A stretch of 64,000 bases of DNA from Isoetes taiwanensis (GCA_021234155.1 JAJEKV010000031.1:10809857-10873856); one strand, 5' to 3'. Shown: positions 47,276-58,017, counted from the stretch's first letter. The notes: generated from the sequence alone by a model not told the origin. Numbers and translations are program-made.

Positions 47276-47831
47276 TTCTTGTATTGGGCACCAATTTGCC
47301 GCATCCATCATGCATTAGTCTTTCATTTACATTGTTCCTCTTTAAATCATGAGCTGCTTTTTCATATTTTGCACGATTTTGATGGTTATTTCGTTGCAAG
47401 TTACTTCCCATAGTCAATTTATATTATTTTGCATGTGCGTAACTACCTTGCATGGTTTATCGTTCGAGTGATAGTCTGCACCGGGCATTGATTTCACTGC
47501 CTCCTTTCTCATATATGCTTTTTAGGCCTTAGAACGTATGCATTAAGCTTTAACATCTTTTTAAGACATTGCATTTCATATGTTGGCATATTTCGTATTA
47601 TCCACTGAGATCCTACACACATATCTACTTATATTTTCTCCTGCCCATTCAATTACCACGTTTTCTACATTAATTATTTGTTTTTTGGTCCTGGGAGGAT
47701 TTTTTTTGCATATATCTTATGAGTTGTACTTCCAAATTACCTTGGAATTGATTCCTTTTGTGAAAATTGCATTTCGGGCATTGGTGGCTTTCTTTTTCAT
47801 ACAATTGTGCTCGGGATGTTTGGCCCGTGTT
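47276..47831 (+). repeat. 556-bp near-identical direct repeat, copy 1
   Basis: Matches 53528-54083 over exactly 556 bases with only a handful of differences. After it, copy 1 has 12 extra bases (CACTATACTTAA) before both copies resume GCGGTTTAAGTCTTAT. It has no TG...CA ends and no flanking target duplication, so it is not an obvious LTR pair. Confidence 0.95.
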
Positions 47832-48156
47832 CACTATACTTAAGCGGTTTAAGTCTTATTTCTTATGATGCTTCTTGGATAAGGTATTGGTCTCTCCAAG
47901 CTTAGGTATTGCAACGTTCTAGCATAATATACGCCCCATATACATATATTATACTACCACGTCACCCATACATGTCACGGATGACATGTACTTGGTGGTT
48001 GTAGTAGATTGCACCTAGGGGGCAAGGGTTGCACCTAGGGGGTAACTTTGAATAGTGTGCATGTTAAATAAACATACACAATTAATCACCCCATGGGCCC
48101 CATTGCCGAATGGCTAAGCCCCATTTGCCAATGTTTAACCTAACCCTAAGGGTTTC

Positions 48157-48163
48157 TATATAA
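48157..48163 (+). promoter_or_regulatory. LTR TATA box
   Basis: TATATAA, followed after ~13 bases by AAACCCTAAACCCT (48177-48190), a telo-box-like motif common near plant transcription starts. Confidence 0.65.
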
Positions 48164-49460
48164 GAGCCTTCCCCTTAAACCCTAAACCCTTTCCTCTCTT
48201 TGCATTTTAGAGTTTTCATAGAGCTCCTTTCCCTTTTCGCATTTAGGGTTCTCTTGAGCCATTTCGGCCAAGCCAAGACTTCAATTCGCATTGCTAGGCT
48301 CCAAAAAGCCGTCTTTGCACAATAAATTATCGAATAGCAGCCATCTTCAGCAAGATCAGAAGCGTGGATGCGTTCCGAGGATTCGGAGCAGGTCAAGGAC
48401 CAAGTATCTAGTCATTACATTTGTACCAAAGCCGTCTTTGGGCTAAGCGAAGAAGGTAGTTTAGCATATTCATTCAGCCCCACGGAGGCCTTATAGATCC
48501 CAAGATCATAAGCCCTAACTAAGAAACCTAACTCTGTTATTTAAGTAGATAGATTAGATGACATTCTTCATTTCAAGTTCCGTGATGATGATTGGTACTT
48601 CATGCAGCGTGACCTCCATGTATTGGGAAGGGGGTAGAGACCCTACTTGACCTTGTAGAAGATGATCCTAGAATAGTATCATTAGTACCCAATTATTGCG
48701 GCTTTGTACACGAGAGCCCACCAGGGTTGAAGGTGGAGGGGCAGGGCCGAACAAGGAGGTACTTGTCCCAACACGGATCAATCCCTCTAGGTGTGTAAAG
48801 CCTACCAGAGGGGATTCTAGTGAGCTAGGTCTAATGCCTTATCCTTTAGCGTGTGGGTAGGCTCGACACAGGTGGGGAGTGATCGTCACTCTCCATTGGG
48901 TTCAAGTCGAATAAGGGCGGTGGCCCTCTAGCCACTGTGTTGAGCATGGATGCCTGCGGAGGAAGGGTGACCTTCCTCCCTGCCTCTGGGGGCTGGGGAG
49001 ATGCAACCAAAGAGTAGCCCTCTTGGCTATGTACGGGTTACGGCCGGTCCCTCATCTCAAGCTACTTATCAATCCACTCTGGAGGGGGGGATGGAATGGA
49101 CTACCCAACGGCCATGTTGGTTTTTGCCAAATCCATTGCCATGAATTCTGCATGCAATGACCACGGAGGCCAGGCATGCGATTGAACCCCCTTGAGTGAG
49201 CCCGGTAGGATTCCCTTGTTGTTATTGATCATGCTGATGATGTTGTAGATGTGATGGTTATGATGTATTCACCCTTCGAGGTGATTGTATTGATATACTG
49301 TTAGTTGGTGCTCATGTTTGTTTATTCACGCTGGCAGGGAATAGGTTGACCCAGATGGGAGGCGGGTGAATGACACATCCACTCTTCCCTTGTCGGGCTC
49401 ATTCCCGGGAGTGGTGTGGGTCAAGATGTAGTCTGTCGAGGGGGAATGCTCCTCCTTTGG

Positions 49461-49480
49461 ATACGATGTGTGCATCGTAT
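49461..49480. other. Hairpin near LTR end
   Basis: ATACGATG and CATCGTAT form a perfect 8-bp stem with loop TGTG, 20 bases before the LTR end. It could affect RNA processing or 3' end formation; this is an inference. Confidence 0.7.
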
Positions 49481-49501
49481 AAGGAGTAGGGGACGTCACA
49501 G

Positions 49502-49513
49502 TGGTATCAGAGC
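49502..49513 (+). promoter_or_regulatory. Primer binding site (initiator Met tRNA)
   Basis: TGGTATCAGAGC directly after the LTR is the usual plant retrotransposon primer site, complementary to the 3' end of initiator methionine tRNA. It fixes the LTR end and the plus orientation. Confidence 0.9.
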
Positions 49514-49714
49514 ATATGATCTTGGCAGACCAAGATCGAACACTGACCATTTTCCCATAGGACTAACAGTAGATTCAAGACTTGGGAAATAGCCACCCAA
49601 GCAGGAACCTCGAAAATTGGAAATTTTTTTCCAATTTCTAGTGTAGTAAATAGGTTAATGCTAAGTTAGTAGTAAGTTAGCAGAAACCCAACCTAAAATG
49701 GCCAAAAACATGTG

Positions 49715-49786
49715 ACCCCTCACAGAGTGCGTCCAGACCAAATCGATTTGCAAACCAATTCGACCTTGGCACACTGTGTGAGTGGT
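49715..49786 (+). repeat. Leader hairpin cassette, copy 1
   Basis: Outer arms ACCCCTCACAGAGTGCG and GGCACACTGTGTGAGTGGT pair; the inner part keeps TTTGCAAA with flanking changes. Confidence 0.8.
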
Positions 49787-49927
49787 GGACCCATGTTGAC
49801 CTAGTAGATGTATAATTTAGCTAAACTAATGGTACAGTTCAGCTTATCTCCTTGATTCTAGCTAGTTTTGCATGTTATAACACTAAGAAACCCCTTGTAA
49901 ATTGAAAATTGGACCAAAAAAGAGGTG

Positions 49928-49999
49928 ACCCCTCATAGAGTGCGCACAGGCCAAATCCATTTGAGATTCAAATTGATCCTGGCGCACTGTGTGAGTGGT
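49928..49999 (+). repeat. Leader hairpin cassette, copy 2
   Basis: Outer arms as in copy 1; the inner stem is changed to ATTTGA/TCAAAT, with both sides altered together so pairing is kept. Confidence 0.8.
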
Positions 50000-50211
50000 G
50001 GATGCTTTTTGGCTAAATAAACCTAACGTACCCCTCAGATCTTCACTAATACCTTCTAGATTGGCCCAATATGGAATTTCAGGTCCAAACCCTAAATTTC
50101 CCTTACCTATAAATAGAAAATTAGGGTTCCTCATTTGTCCCCAAAGGTGCCTTGAGAATTTCGTCCGAAAAATGATTTCTAGGCCCGAGCCCCATTGCTT
50201 CAAACAAAGAC

Positions 50212-50550
50212 ATGGCCCACCAAAAAAAACCGCATAAAGGTAGTGCCCCCGGATATGTCAGCCCAAGAGCGAAGCGGCTCAAACAGAAGGCCCGACGAGC
50301 ACGGGAGCGAGGTGAGCAGGATCAGGAAGAACATGAGGCTCAACCTAACCCAAATGCCCAAGAGGAGGCCCCGAGCACCAGGGGAGGGGCGGCCCCCAAG
50401 ACCTTGAGGAGGGAAGTGAGGAACTCACAGAGGAAGAAGCCGCAGAGGGAGCTCGAGAGAGAGCTCTTCAAGGACTTAGACAAGGAAGAAAAGAAGGAGA
50501 AGAAAAGGAAGCGAGAGCAGGAAGACGGGGTGAAGAAGGAGCCCTATTAA
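50212..50550 (+). CDS. Highly charged 112-residue protein in the LTR leader
   Basis: Starts ATG at 50212 (MAHQKKPHKGSAPGYV) and stops at 50550. About half of its residues are Lys, Arg or Glu, in blocks such as AKRLKQKARRARERGEQDQ and KEEKKEKKRKREQED. It has no Cys-His zinc knuckle. Family not recognised. Between two groups of hairpin cassettes, it could be an RNA-binding gag-like remnant or a retrotransposon N-terminal protein; its base composition is more GC-rich than the surroundings. Confidence 0.5.
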   Translation: MAHQKKPHKGSAPGYVSPRAKRLKQKARRARERGEQDQEEHEAQPNPNAQEEAPSTRGGAAPKTLRREVRNSQRKKPQRELERELFKDLDKEEKKEKKRKREQEDGVKKEPY

Positions 50551-50690
50551 GACTGTTGTAAATAATTTTTGTAAATACAAATTTGTAATTTGGATGAATT
50601 AATGTGTTAAATCAGGTGTAAGTAGGATGTGTTACTAAGTTCTGCAGTTGGAATTAACAATTTTGGAGCAAAACCAAGTGTTTTTGGCCC

Positions 50691-50764
50691 CACCCCTCAC
50701 AGAGAGTGCGCCCAGACCAATTCGGTTTGCAAACCGATTCGACCACTGGATTTGTGTGAGTGGT
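50691..50764 (+). repeat. Leader hairpin cassette, copy 3
   Basis: Carries the perfect 16-bp palindrome TCGGTTTGCAAACCGA in the loop of the outer stem; the outer 3' arm is partly diverged (GGATTTGTGTGAGTGG). Confidence 0.8.
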
Positions 50765-50893
50765 CAAGCATGGTTTGATGCCAAAACTTGTCCAAATGCG
50801 TAAAGTAAGTATACCATTGACTCAACTCACCTTAATTAGTAGGATTTGATCTCTAGTTTGTAGAAATTGGCCATCCCTAACTCAAATGGAGCC

Positions 50894-50967
50894 CCACCTC
50901 TCATAGAATGCGCCCAGATCAATTCGGTTTGCAAACCGATTCGATCCTGGTGCACTGTATGAGTGGG
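50894..50967 (+). repeat. Leader hairpin cassette, copy 4
   Basis: Perfect inner palindrome TCGGTTTGCAAACCGA; outer arms CCACCTCTCATAGAATGCGC and TGCACTGTATGAGTGGG. Confidence 0.8.
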
Positions 50968-51097
50968 CGACCCCAAAACTAGGCCAAAACTTGTCCAAAT
51001 GAGGCAAATAAGGGCTCAATCCGACCTATCTCGGCGAGATATGCGGGATGCTATCCTTAGTTTGCATGTTTGGCATCATCCTTGACCCAAACAAGCC

Positions 51098-51171
51098 CCA
51101 CCCCTCACAGAGTGCGCCCAGACCAATTCGGTTTGCAAACCGATTCGACCCTGGCGCACTGTGTGAGTGGT
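51098..51171 (+). repeat. Leader hairpin cassette, copy 5
   Basis: Cleanest copy: CCACCCCTCACAGAGTGCGC pairs with GGCGCACTGTGTGAGTGG, with the inner palindrome TCGGTTTGCAAACCGA at 51128-51143. Confidence 0.85.
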
Positions 51172-51339
51172 CACACTAAAATTGCCCTAACTTGTCCATA
51201 CTTCCCCCAAAATTGTTGCTATAGGACCCTTAGAATGCGTTCTTTAGCATAGTTAGCCTGGGAATTGCATAGCTAGATCTTAGGATCATAGATATTCTCC
51301 AACTTTGAATTTTCCAAAATTAGGGTTTTGCCTATAAAT

Positions 51340-51460
51340 ATCTAGCATAATAACAGGGGGTTACTTTTAGATTTTTATACGTTTTTTCACATGGTTTTTC
51401 TATGATTTCATTGTTGTATTCGTTGAGGTGTACTAAATAGTATTTCTAGAGTGCACCCTT
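51340..51460 (+). repeat. Dispersed repeat related to 15940-16060
   Basis: Shares TATCTAGCATAATAACAG, TTTTAGATTTTTATAC and TATTT.TAGAGTGC.CC with 15940-16060. Confidence 0.7.
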
Positions 51461-51533
51461 TATGGGCCGTTGATTTTCGTTGGTTGGAACAATCCAGGGT
51501 TGTCGTCTTTTCTGCATGTCTTTGTGCATGAAC

Positions 51534-51660
51534 AATGCGCATGTGTATGCATGTGCATGTGCGTGCATGTGCATGTGTATGCATGTGCATGTGTATGCTG
51601 TGCATGTGCAAGTGCAAGTTCATGTGTGTGTGCATGTGTGCATGCGCATGTGTACTTGCC
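51534..51660 (+). repeat. (ATGTGC)n-type microsatellite
   Basis: Imperfect repeats of ATGTGC/ATGTGT. The Cys- and His-rich frames it creates on both strands are artefacts. Confidence 0.95.
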
Positions 51661-52640
51661 CTCTTGGATTCTTGTGCTTGCAGGAGTGATTTTTGCTACC
51701 ACGATGTGGATTTTTTGCTCACACACTTACAAAAGGTATTTGTTTTTAATGTTTCTTGATTAGCATAACGGTTTTTTACAAAGGTATTGTTTTTCTGGTT
51801 CTACAATGTAGTCTGCAAAACTTCGCCTTTGTCTCCTTCCCTTTAGCTATTCTAAGATTTCTGCAGATTCAAAAGAGTTTAGAGTTTAGGCCCTCTGTTT
51901 GCTTTCAACTCTTGGATATTCTGGCACTGTTGATTGTTCATAGCATCCAAACATTTGCTTCAATCAACAAACGGATTCTTGTGCACACAACATGCGGATT
52001 ATTCCATGCCTTTTACGAATCATGCAGATTAGTCAAAGCGGTGGCCACAAGAATGCATTTATATTGTAGGTTTGGAACTTTAATCGAACGAGAAAGTGAA
52101 TCATGCATTATCTTTAAGCTAGAGATGGACCATCCAAAATCACATGGATTGTTAAACAATAGTTTCATTGTGAAAGAGGAATATTTGTAGCTGGAAGTAA
52201 CAATATGTGGAACGCTACCGTGAGCAAGCTTGCTTCAAAACCTCTACCCTTGATCTTGCTTCACCGGCGGATTCAGGGAGACCTACTCCACATCACCAAA
52301 CTGGCTGATTCTCTTCACTTGTTAAACCAAAGCCGAGGCAACTTTGTGAGAAAGTATTCTTGGTTCTTTATGAACCTCACCAATTATTCTGCAGATAACG
52401 TCATGCAATGGTTTGTGAATAAAACATTATTGTAGAGCATATCAATGTCAAAAGCTTTTATTTGATTCAATTTTATTTGAGAACATAAATGGTAAATAAA
52501 TTTTTTGCATTTGGTCAATTTTGGGTTGTTCATCCTCACTATAAAATCTGAGAGAGTTTGTGGTGTAATTAGATTACAAGTGTTTCGTGGTATTACATGC
52601 ATAAGTGTTAAAGTTGGTAATGAAGTTAGTTATGCCATCC
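51661..52640. other. Region without recognised gene
   Basis: A 144-codon plus frame (51756-52190) and a 76-codon frame (52205-52435) show no recognisable domain. They could be pseudo-exons, but support is lacking. Confidence 0.4.
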
Positions 52641-52654
52641 TTAATGCCCAAAAG

Positions 52655-53060
52655 GCCTTTATTAGGGCTGAAGGGCCCAATTTTTTTAATATATAGCATA
52701 ATAATAACAACCAACACATCACTACAATCAACATTAATTAACACAAACCATTACATCCAATACATTTAAATTAACATCCCCTAAACCCCCTTTGGTTTGG
52801 GTGCATATTCACACGGGGTTTCGTGGGGCGTGAGCCCCTAAAACTTACAATACATGTACAAAATTAACACCATTAAGTACATTCCCTTAAACCTTATAGT
52901 ATTTTGCAAAACTCAATATCTGGGTATACAAAAACTTGTACATGCATACCCCAAGCGAGGAATCGCTATATACGGTCCGGATCAAGGAATATAGGGCAAA
53001 TATGCCTGTCAAGCTGACTCTCGATGCTGGAGTAACCCCGTGTGAATATACCCAAACCCG
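52655..53060. mobile_element. GGGCCC fold-back element, third copy
   Basis: Begins TTAGGGCTGAAGGGCCC and a T-run, then CCCCCTTTGGTTTGGGTGCA and TATTCACACGGGG (52785-52818). The reverse arm AACCCCGTGTGAATAT..CC is at 53035-53058. The right end is truncated relative to 30118-30290. Confidence 0.75.
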
Positions 53061-53527
53061 CGGTGGTTTGCATCCTACACTGCTTGCTCCCCTCACTCCA
53101 AGCTGATTTTTTGGGCCCCCTAAGGCACTTCCTCATCGTTCGACATCCCGCCTGCTCATACACCATAGCAACCCGCAGTTTGGCGATGGTACAACACCCC
53201 GCGACTCATGTGGCCGAGGCCGACATCAACTCAGTCTTCGCCGCCCGTCCGAAGGAGCTTGATGTGGAAGCCACCATCAATGCCACCCCTTTTTACCAAG
53301 ACATTATGTCTGAGTTCCATGCCAAGATAGGACCGTCCTTGGTAGAACTCCCACCTTGCATAGGATATTTTGCCTGACATGGCCCTTAAGTCAGCCACTG
53401 CGGGACATCCCAAACATAGACAAGTACTTAGAGAACAAAGCAGTTCGCCTACCCAACTACATGTCTATCTCTGCCAATAGCAGGAGATACTTTTCCTATA
53501 CAGCGGCCGTAGCTATTTTCCTATCTC
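53061..53527 (+). other. Open, GC-richer segment of unknown origin
   Basis: A plus-strand frame (53042-53377) reads EADINSVFAARPKELDVEA and NATPFYQDIMSEFHAKIG, which is more protein-like than its surroundings, but I recognise no family. It lies between the fold-back element and the second 556-bp repeat, so it may be captured or left over from a larger element. Confidence 0.35.
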
Positions 53528-54083
53528 TTCTTGTATTGGGCACCAATTTGCCGCATCCATCATGCATTAGTCTTTCATTTACATTGTTCCTCTTTAAATC
53601 ATGAGCTGCTTTTTCATATTTTGCACGATTTTGATGGTTATTTCGTTGCAAGTTACTTCCCATAGTCAATTTATATTATTTTGCATGTGCGTAACTACCT
53701 TGCATGGTTTATCGTTCGAGTGATAGTCTGCACCGGGCATTGATTTCACTGCCTCCTTTCTCATATATGCTTTTTAGGCCTTAGAACGTATGCATTAAGC
53801 TTTAACATCTTTTTAAGACATTGCATTTCATATGTTGGCATATTTTGTATTATCCACTGAGATCCTACACACATATCTACTTATATTTTCTTCTGCCCAT
53901 TCAATTACCACGTTTTCTACATTAATTATTTGTTTTTTGGTTCTGGGAGGAGTTTTTTTGCATATATCTTATGAGTTGTACTTCCAAATTACCTTGGAAT
54001 TGATTCCTTTTGTGAAAATTGCATTCCGGGCATTGGTGGCTTTCTTTTTCATACAATTGTGCTCGGGATGTTTGGCCCGTGTT
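53528..54083 (+). repeat. 556-bp near-identical direct repeat, copy 2
   Basis: Counterpart of 47276-47831, 6.25 kb downstream, same orientation. Confidence 0.95.
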
Positions 54084-54104
54084 GCGGTTTAAGTCTTATC
54101 TTCT

Positions 54105-54262
54105 TATATTATAACTAGAAAAGGGCCCGGCCTACACCATTCCTCGGCTCGGCCGGCCTCCGGCCAACCTGCCTCGTCTGGACCAACCGCCTTTCGTCGG
54201 CCCGGTCGGGCGTTTTCTTAAACTCATTCTCGGCTCGGCCCGGTCTTGCCTAGTAGGCGTGG
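54105..54262. other. GC-rich stretch at the start of the composite block
   Basis: Rich in GGCTCGGCC and GGCCCGGTC, with many short inverted repeats. A related but diverged segment with GGTTGGCCTAGTGGGCC precedes the second CT tract at 58300. Confidence 0.55.
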
Positions 54263-54264
54263 CG

Positions 54265-54763
54265 TTAAAACTACTATCTATCTATCTTCCCCTCCTCTCT
54301 CTTCTCTCTCCCCACTCCCCCCCATCCCTATCTTTCTTCCCCTCTTCTCTCTCTCTCTCCTCTCTCTCTTTCCTCTCTCTTTGTCTCTATCTCTTTTTCT
54401 CTCTCCCCTCTTCCTCTATCTCTCTTCTCTCTCTCCCCTCTCTTCTTTCTCTCTCCTCTCTCCTCTCTCCTTTCTCCCCTCCTCTCTCTCTCTCTCCCCC
54501 CTCCCTTCTCTCTTCTCTCTCTCCCCTTTTTTCCTTCTCTCTTTCCTATCTCTCTCCTCTCTCTATATTTCTCCCTCTCTCTCTATCTTTCTCTCTCTTT
54601 TTCTGTTCCTCTCTCTCTCTCTCTCTCTTCTCTCCTTTCTCTCTCCTCTCTCCTCTTTCTTCTTTCCCTCTCTCTCTCTTTCAGCTCTCCTCTCTCTCTC
54701 TTCTCTCTCCTCTCTTTTCTTTCCTCTCTCTCTCTCTCTCACATCTCTCTTCTCCTTCTCCCT

Positions 54764-54831
<68 letters not shown>

Positions 54832-55010
54832 CCCTATCTTCTCCCTCTCTCTCTCCATCTCTTCTCTCTCCTCTCTCTCTCCCATCTCTCTCCCTCTCTG
54901 TATTTCCCTCTTCTCTCTCTAGCTTTATTCTAGAACACTCTAGAAGGTCATCTCTCTCTCCTCTCTTCTCTCTATCTTCTCGCTCTCTATCTCTCTCTCA
55001 AAAAACCTTC
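54265..55010 (+). repeat. (CT)n-rich polypyrimidine tract 1
   Basis: About 750 bases of CT with minor interruptions, purest at 54770-54829. The long Ser/Leu frames it produces are low-complexity artefacts. Confidence 0.95.
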
Positions 55011-55100
55011 TATTTTTAGACATTCTAGAAGATTCCAGAAAATTCTATGACATTCTAGAAGTTTCTAGAAGAGCCTAGGACATTCCAGAACATTCTATTT
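54930..55100. repeat. Phased GAA/TTC pentamer array (HSE-like)
   Basis: From 55023, TTC and GAA triplets alternate every five bases: positions 55023, 55028, 55033, 55038, 55043, then 55053, 55058, 55063 and 55068, then 55083, 55088 and 55093 fit exactly. This is the heat-shock-element pattern nTTCnnGAAn, kept in phase for over 70 bp with few breaks. Confidence 0.85.
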
Positions 55101-55189
55101 TGAGCATTTGCAAAGTTTCTTTCTCTCTCTCTCTCCTCTCTCTTCCCTCTCTCCTTTCTCTCTCTTCCCTCTCTCTAAAGTATTATTCA

Positions 55190-56885
55190 TAAGGAGCCTA
55201 CTTACACCTACTATCATGGAACTCCACCCATACTCACACATGCCCATGAGGTCACATCTACTATGTCTACTACCAATTCTAAAGTATGTCAATTCTAAAG
55301 TATCACCCATGCGAAGCTTACACACACCCATCATACCCATCACACTTACTATCAATTCCAAAGTATCATCTTCAGAATATTCTATTGTGAGCATTTGCAA
55401 GGTTTCAAGAAACTTTCTACTTTTAGACTGAGGTGCTTCTAGAGCATAGCTGGTTGCCCTATAGCATCTAGAACACCCTAGAACATTCTATTTTGAGTTT
55501 TTGTAAAGTTTTAGCAAACTTTTCTGTTTTCAGAGACTCTGGTACTTTCTATTTTTTAGACTGAGATGCCTACCCTAGAGCATCTGAAACATTCTAGGAC
55601 ATTCTATTTGAGTTTTTACAAAGTTTAAGCAAACTTTCTATTTTTTAGACTAAAACTTTCTATTCTTAGACTGAGGTGCTTACCTTTGAACATGTAACAT
55701 TCAGGAAAATTCTATTTTGAGCATTTGCAAAGTCTCCAAAAACTTTCTATTTTTGGATTGAGGTGTTTACCCATGAGCATGCAACATTCGAACATTCTAT
55801 TTTGAGCATTTGCAAAGTCTTAAAAACTTTTTATTTTAGACTGAAACTTTCTATTTTTAGACTGAGGTGCTTACCCATGAGCACCTACAAAGTATTATTC
55901 ATGAGTAACATACTCATACATGCCCATGAGGCACAATTCTAAAGTATGTCAATTCTAAAGTATCAACTATGTGAAGCTTACGCACACCCATTATACCAAT
56001 TCCAAAGTATCACTCCAGGAATATTCTATTTTGAGCATTTGCAAGGTTTCAAGAAACTTTCTATTTTTTTAGGCGAGGTGCTTCTAGAGCATAGGTGGTT
56101 TGCCCTATAGCATTTGGAACATTCTAGAACATTCTATTTTGAGTTTTGCAAAGTTTTGCAAACTTTTTGTTTTTAGACTACCTTATTTTCTATTTTTAGA
56201 CTGAGATGCTTACCTTAGAGCATCTGAAACATTCTAGGACATTCTATTTGAGTTTTTACATTTTTCTATTTTTAGACTGAGGTGCTTACTTTGAGCATCT
56301 ACACCATTCCAGAACATTCTATTTTGAGCATTTGCAAAGTTTCAAAAAACTTTCTATTTTTGGATTGGGGTGTTTACCCATGAGCATCTGCAACATTCCA
56401 GAACATTCTATTGAAACTTTCTATTTTTAGACTGAGGTGCTTACCCATGAGCACCTAGAACATTCCACAAAATTCTATTTTGAGTATTTGCAAAGTTTCA
56501 AAAAACTTTCTATTTTTAGACTGAGGTGCTTACCCATGAGCACCTGGAACATTCCAGAACATTCTATTCTGAGCATTTGCAAAGTTTCAAAAAACTTTCT
56601 ATTTTTAGACTGAAACTTTTTATTTTTAGACTGAGGTGCTTACCCATGAGCACCTGGAACATACCACAACATTCTATTTTGAGCATTTGCAAAGTTTCAA
56701 AAAAACTTCTATTTTTAGACTGAAAGTTTCTATTTTTAGACTGAGGTGCTTACTCATGAGCTCTAGAACATTCTAGGACATTCCAACAGATTCTAGAACA
56801 TTCTAGAACATCCTAGAGTATCCTTGAATTAATTACGTCCCAGCCTTAACTAAGCATGGACTTCCTATTATTTCAAGAAAAGACT
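55190..56885 (+). repeat. Composite satellite module A
   Basis: Starts with AAAGTATTATTCAT- and CACATGCCCATGAGG-type sequence, followed by many ~80-110-bp units. Each contains GAACATTCTATTTTGAGC, a TTTGCAAAGTTTCAA-like core, CTTTCTATTTTTAGACTGAG and GTGCTTACCCATGAGCA. A second start sub-block lies near 55880. It ends with ATCCTAGAGTATCCTTGAAT and leads into the pol III-like segment. Confidence 0.9.
56766..56818. repeat. Second phased HSE-like array
   Basis: Pentamers GAACA TTCTA GGACA TTCCA ... TTCTA GAACA TTCTA GAACA run in 5-bp phase, immediately upstream of the pol III-like segment at 56886. Confidence 0.85.
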
Positions 56886-56937
56886 GGTTGGTCTAGTGGT
56901 AAGGGTGGGGGGTTTGGGGGGCAATGTCCAGGGTTCA
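56886..56937 (+). repeat. tRNA-like segment, copy 1 (truncated)
   Basis: TGGTCTAGTGGTAAGGG (A-box-like) to CCAGGGTTC, the first half of a B box, after which it breaks into module B. It lacks the 3' body seen at 58018 and 60209. Confidence 0.75.
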
Positions 56938-58017
56938 CCTATGAGGATTTTACTCACATCTACTGCACTCCATGTTCACACATACTGCTCAACCCTCTAT
57001 TCCATTACCAACAAAGTATCATTCATGAGTAACATACTCACACATGCCCATGAGGCCACATCTACTACCTCTACTACCAATTCTAAAGTATGTCAATTCT
57101 AACACACCCATCATACCCATTACACTTACTACCAATTCCAAAGTATCACCTCCAGAATATTCTATTTTGAGCATTTGCAAGGTTTCAAGAAACTTTCTAC
57201 TTTTAGACTCAGGTGCTTCTAAAGCATAGGTGGTTGCCCTATAGCATCTGGAACACTCTAGAACATTCTATTTTGAGTTTTTGCAAAGTTTTAGCAAACT
57301 TTTCTGTTTTTAGACTACCGTACTTTCTATTTTTAGGCTGAGATGCTTACCTTAGAGCATCTGAAACATTCTAGGACATTCTATTTGAGTTTTTACAAAG
57401 TTTAAGCAAACTTTCTATTTTTAGACTGAAACTTTCTATTTTTTAGGCTGAGGGTGCTTACCTTTAAGCATACGCAACATTCGAACATTCTATTTTGAGC
57501 ATTTGCAAAGTTTCAGAAAACTTTCTATTTTTGGATTGAGGTGTTTACCCATGAGCATCTGCAACATTCCATAACATTCTATTTTGAGCATTTGCAAAGT
57601 TTCAAAAAACTTTCTATTTTTAGACTGGAACTTTCTATTTTTAGACTGAGGTGCTTACCCATGAGCATCTGGAACATTCCAGAACATTCTATTTTCAACA
57701 TTTGCAAATTTCAAAAAACCTTCTATTTTTTTTTGAAACTTTCTATTTTAGGCGAGGTGCCTACCCATGAGCACTGGAACATTCCACAACATTCCATTTT
57801 GAGCATTTGCAAAGTTTCAAAAAAAACTTCTATTTTTATTTGAAACTTTCTATTTTTAGGCTTGAGGTGCTTATTCATGAGCATCTGGAACATTCTAGGA
57901 TAGTCCAAAAAGATTTTAGAACATTCTAGAACATCCTAGAGTATCCTTTCTATTTTAATTAGGCCTTTTACCTTAACTCCCAAGCATGGACTTTCTATTA
58001 TTTCAAGAAAAGTTTAA
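56938..58017 (+). repeat. Composite satellite module B
   Basis: Same order as module A: CATGCCCATGAGG block, AATTCTAAAGTATGTCAATT, then GAACATTCTATTTTGAGC units, and the closing HSE-like run (57880-57945). Confidence 0.9.

Larger units (their letters stand above)
47973..49500 (+). mobile_element. 5' LTR of an LTR retrotransposon
   Basis: Begins TGTCACGG (start inferred) and ends GGGGACGTCACA immediately before the primer binding site. It contains CTATATAAG (48156-48164) and a hairpin near its end (49461-49480). The TGTCAC...CACA ends resemble plant Ty3-type LTRs. No second copy was found downstream, so the 3' LTR is lost or lies outside the window. Confidence 0.7.
49501..51330 (+). mobile_element. 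Internal leader of the LTR element with five hairpin repeats
   Basis: No gag-pol homology was recognised. Five copies of a ~73-bp hairpin cassette occur at 49715-49786, 49928-49999, 50691-50764, 50894-50967 and 51098-51171. Similarity to LTR-element sequence ends near 51330, where an unrelated dispersed repeat begins. Confidence 0.75.

Noticed and set aside
48174-48190. Telomeric repeat
   Set aside because: Only two AAACCCT units, in an LTR just after its TATA box; better read as a telo-box-like promoter motif.
49715-51171. CRISPR-like array
   Set aside because: Repeat spacing is irregular (about 200-760 bases), the repeats are long nested hairpins in a retrotransposon leader, and the host is a plant.
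51408-51763. Cys- or His-rich frames around the ATGTGC repeat
   Set aside because: They are produced by the microsatellite.
47276-54083. The 556-bp repeats as LTRs of one element
   Set aside because: No TG/CA ends, no target duplication and no primer site next to copy 1; a separate LTR and primer site lie at 47973-49513.
54246-55019. Long Ser/Leu-rich open frames in the first CT tract
   Set aside because: A pure CT repeat gives open frames in all plus phases; there is no real coding signal.
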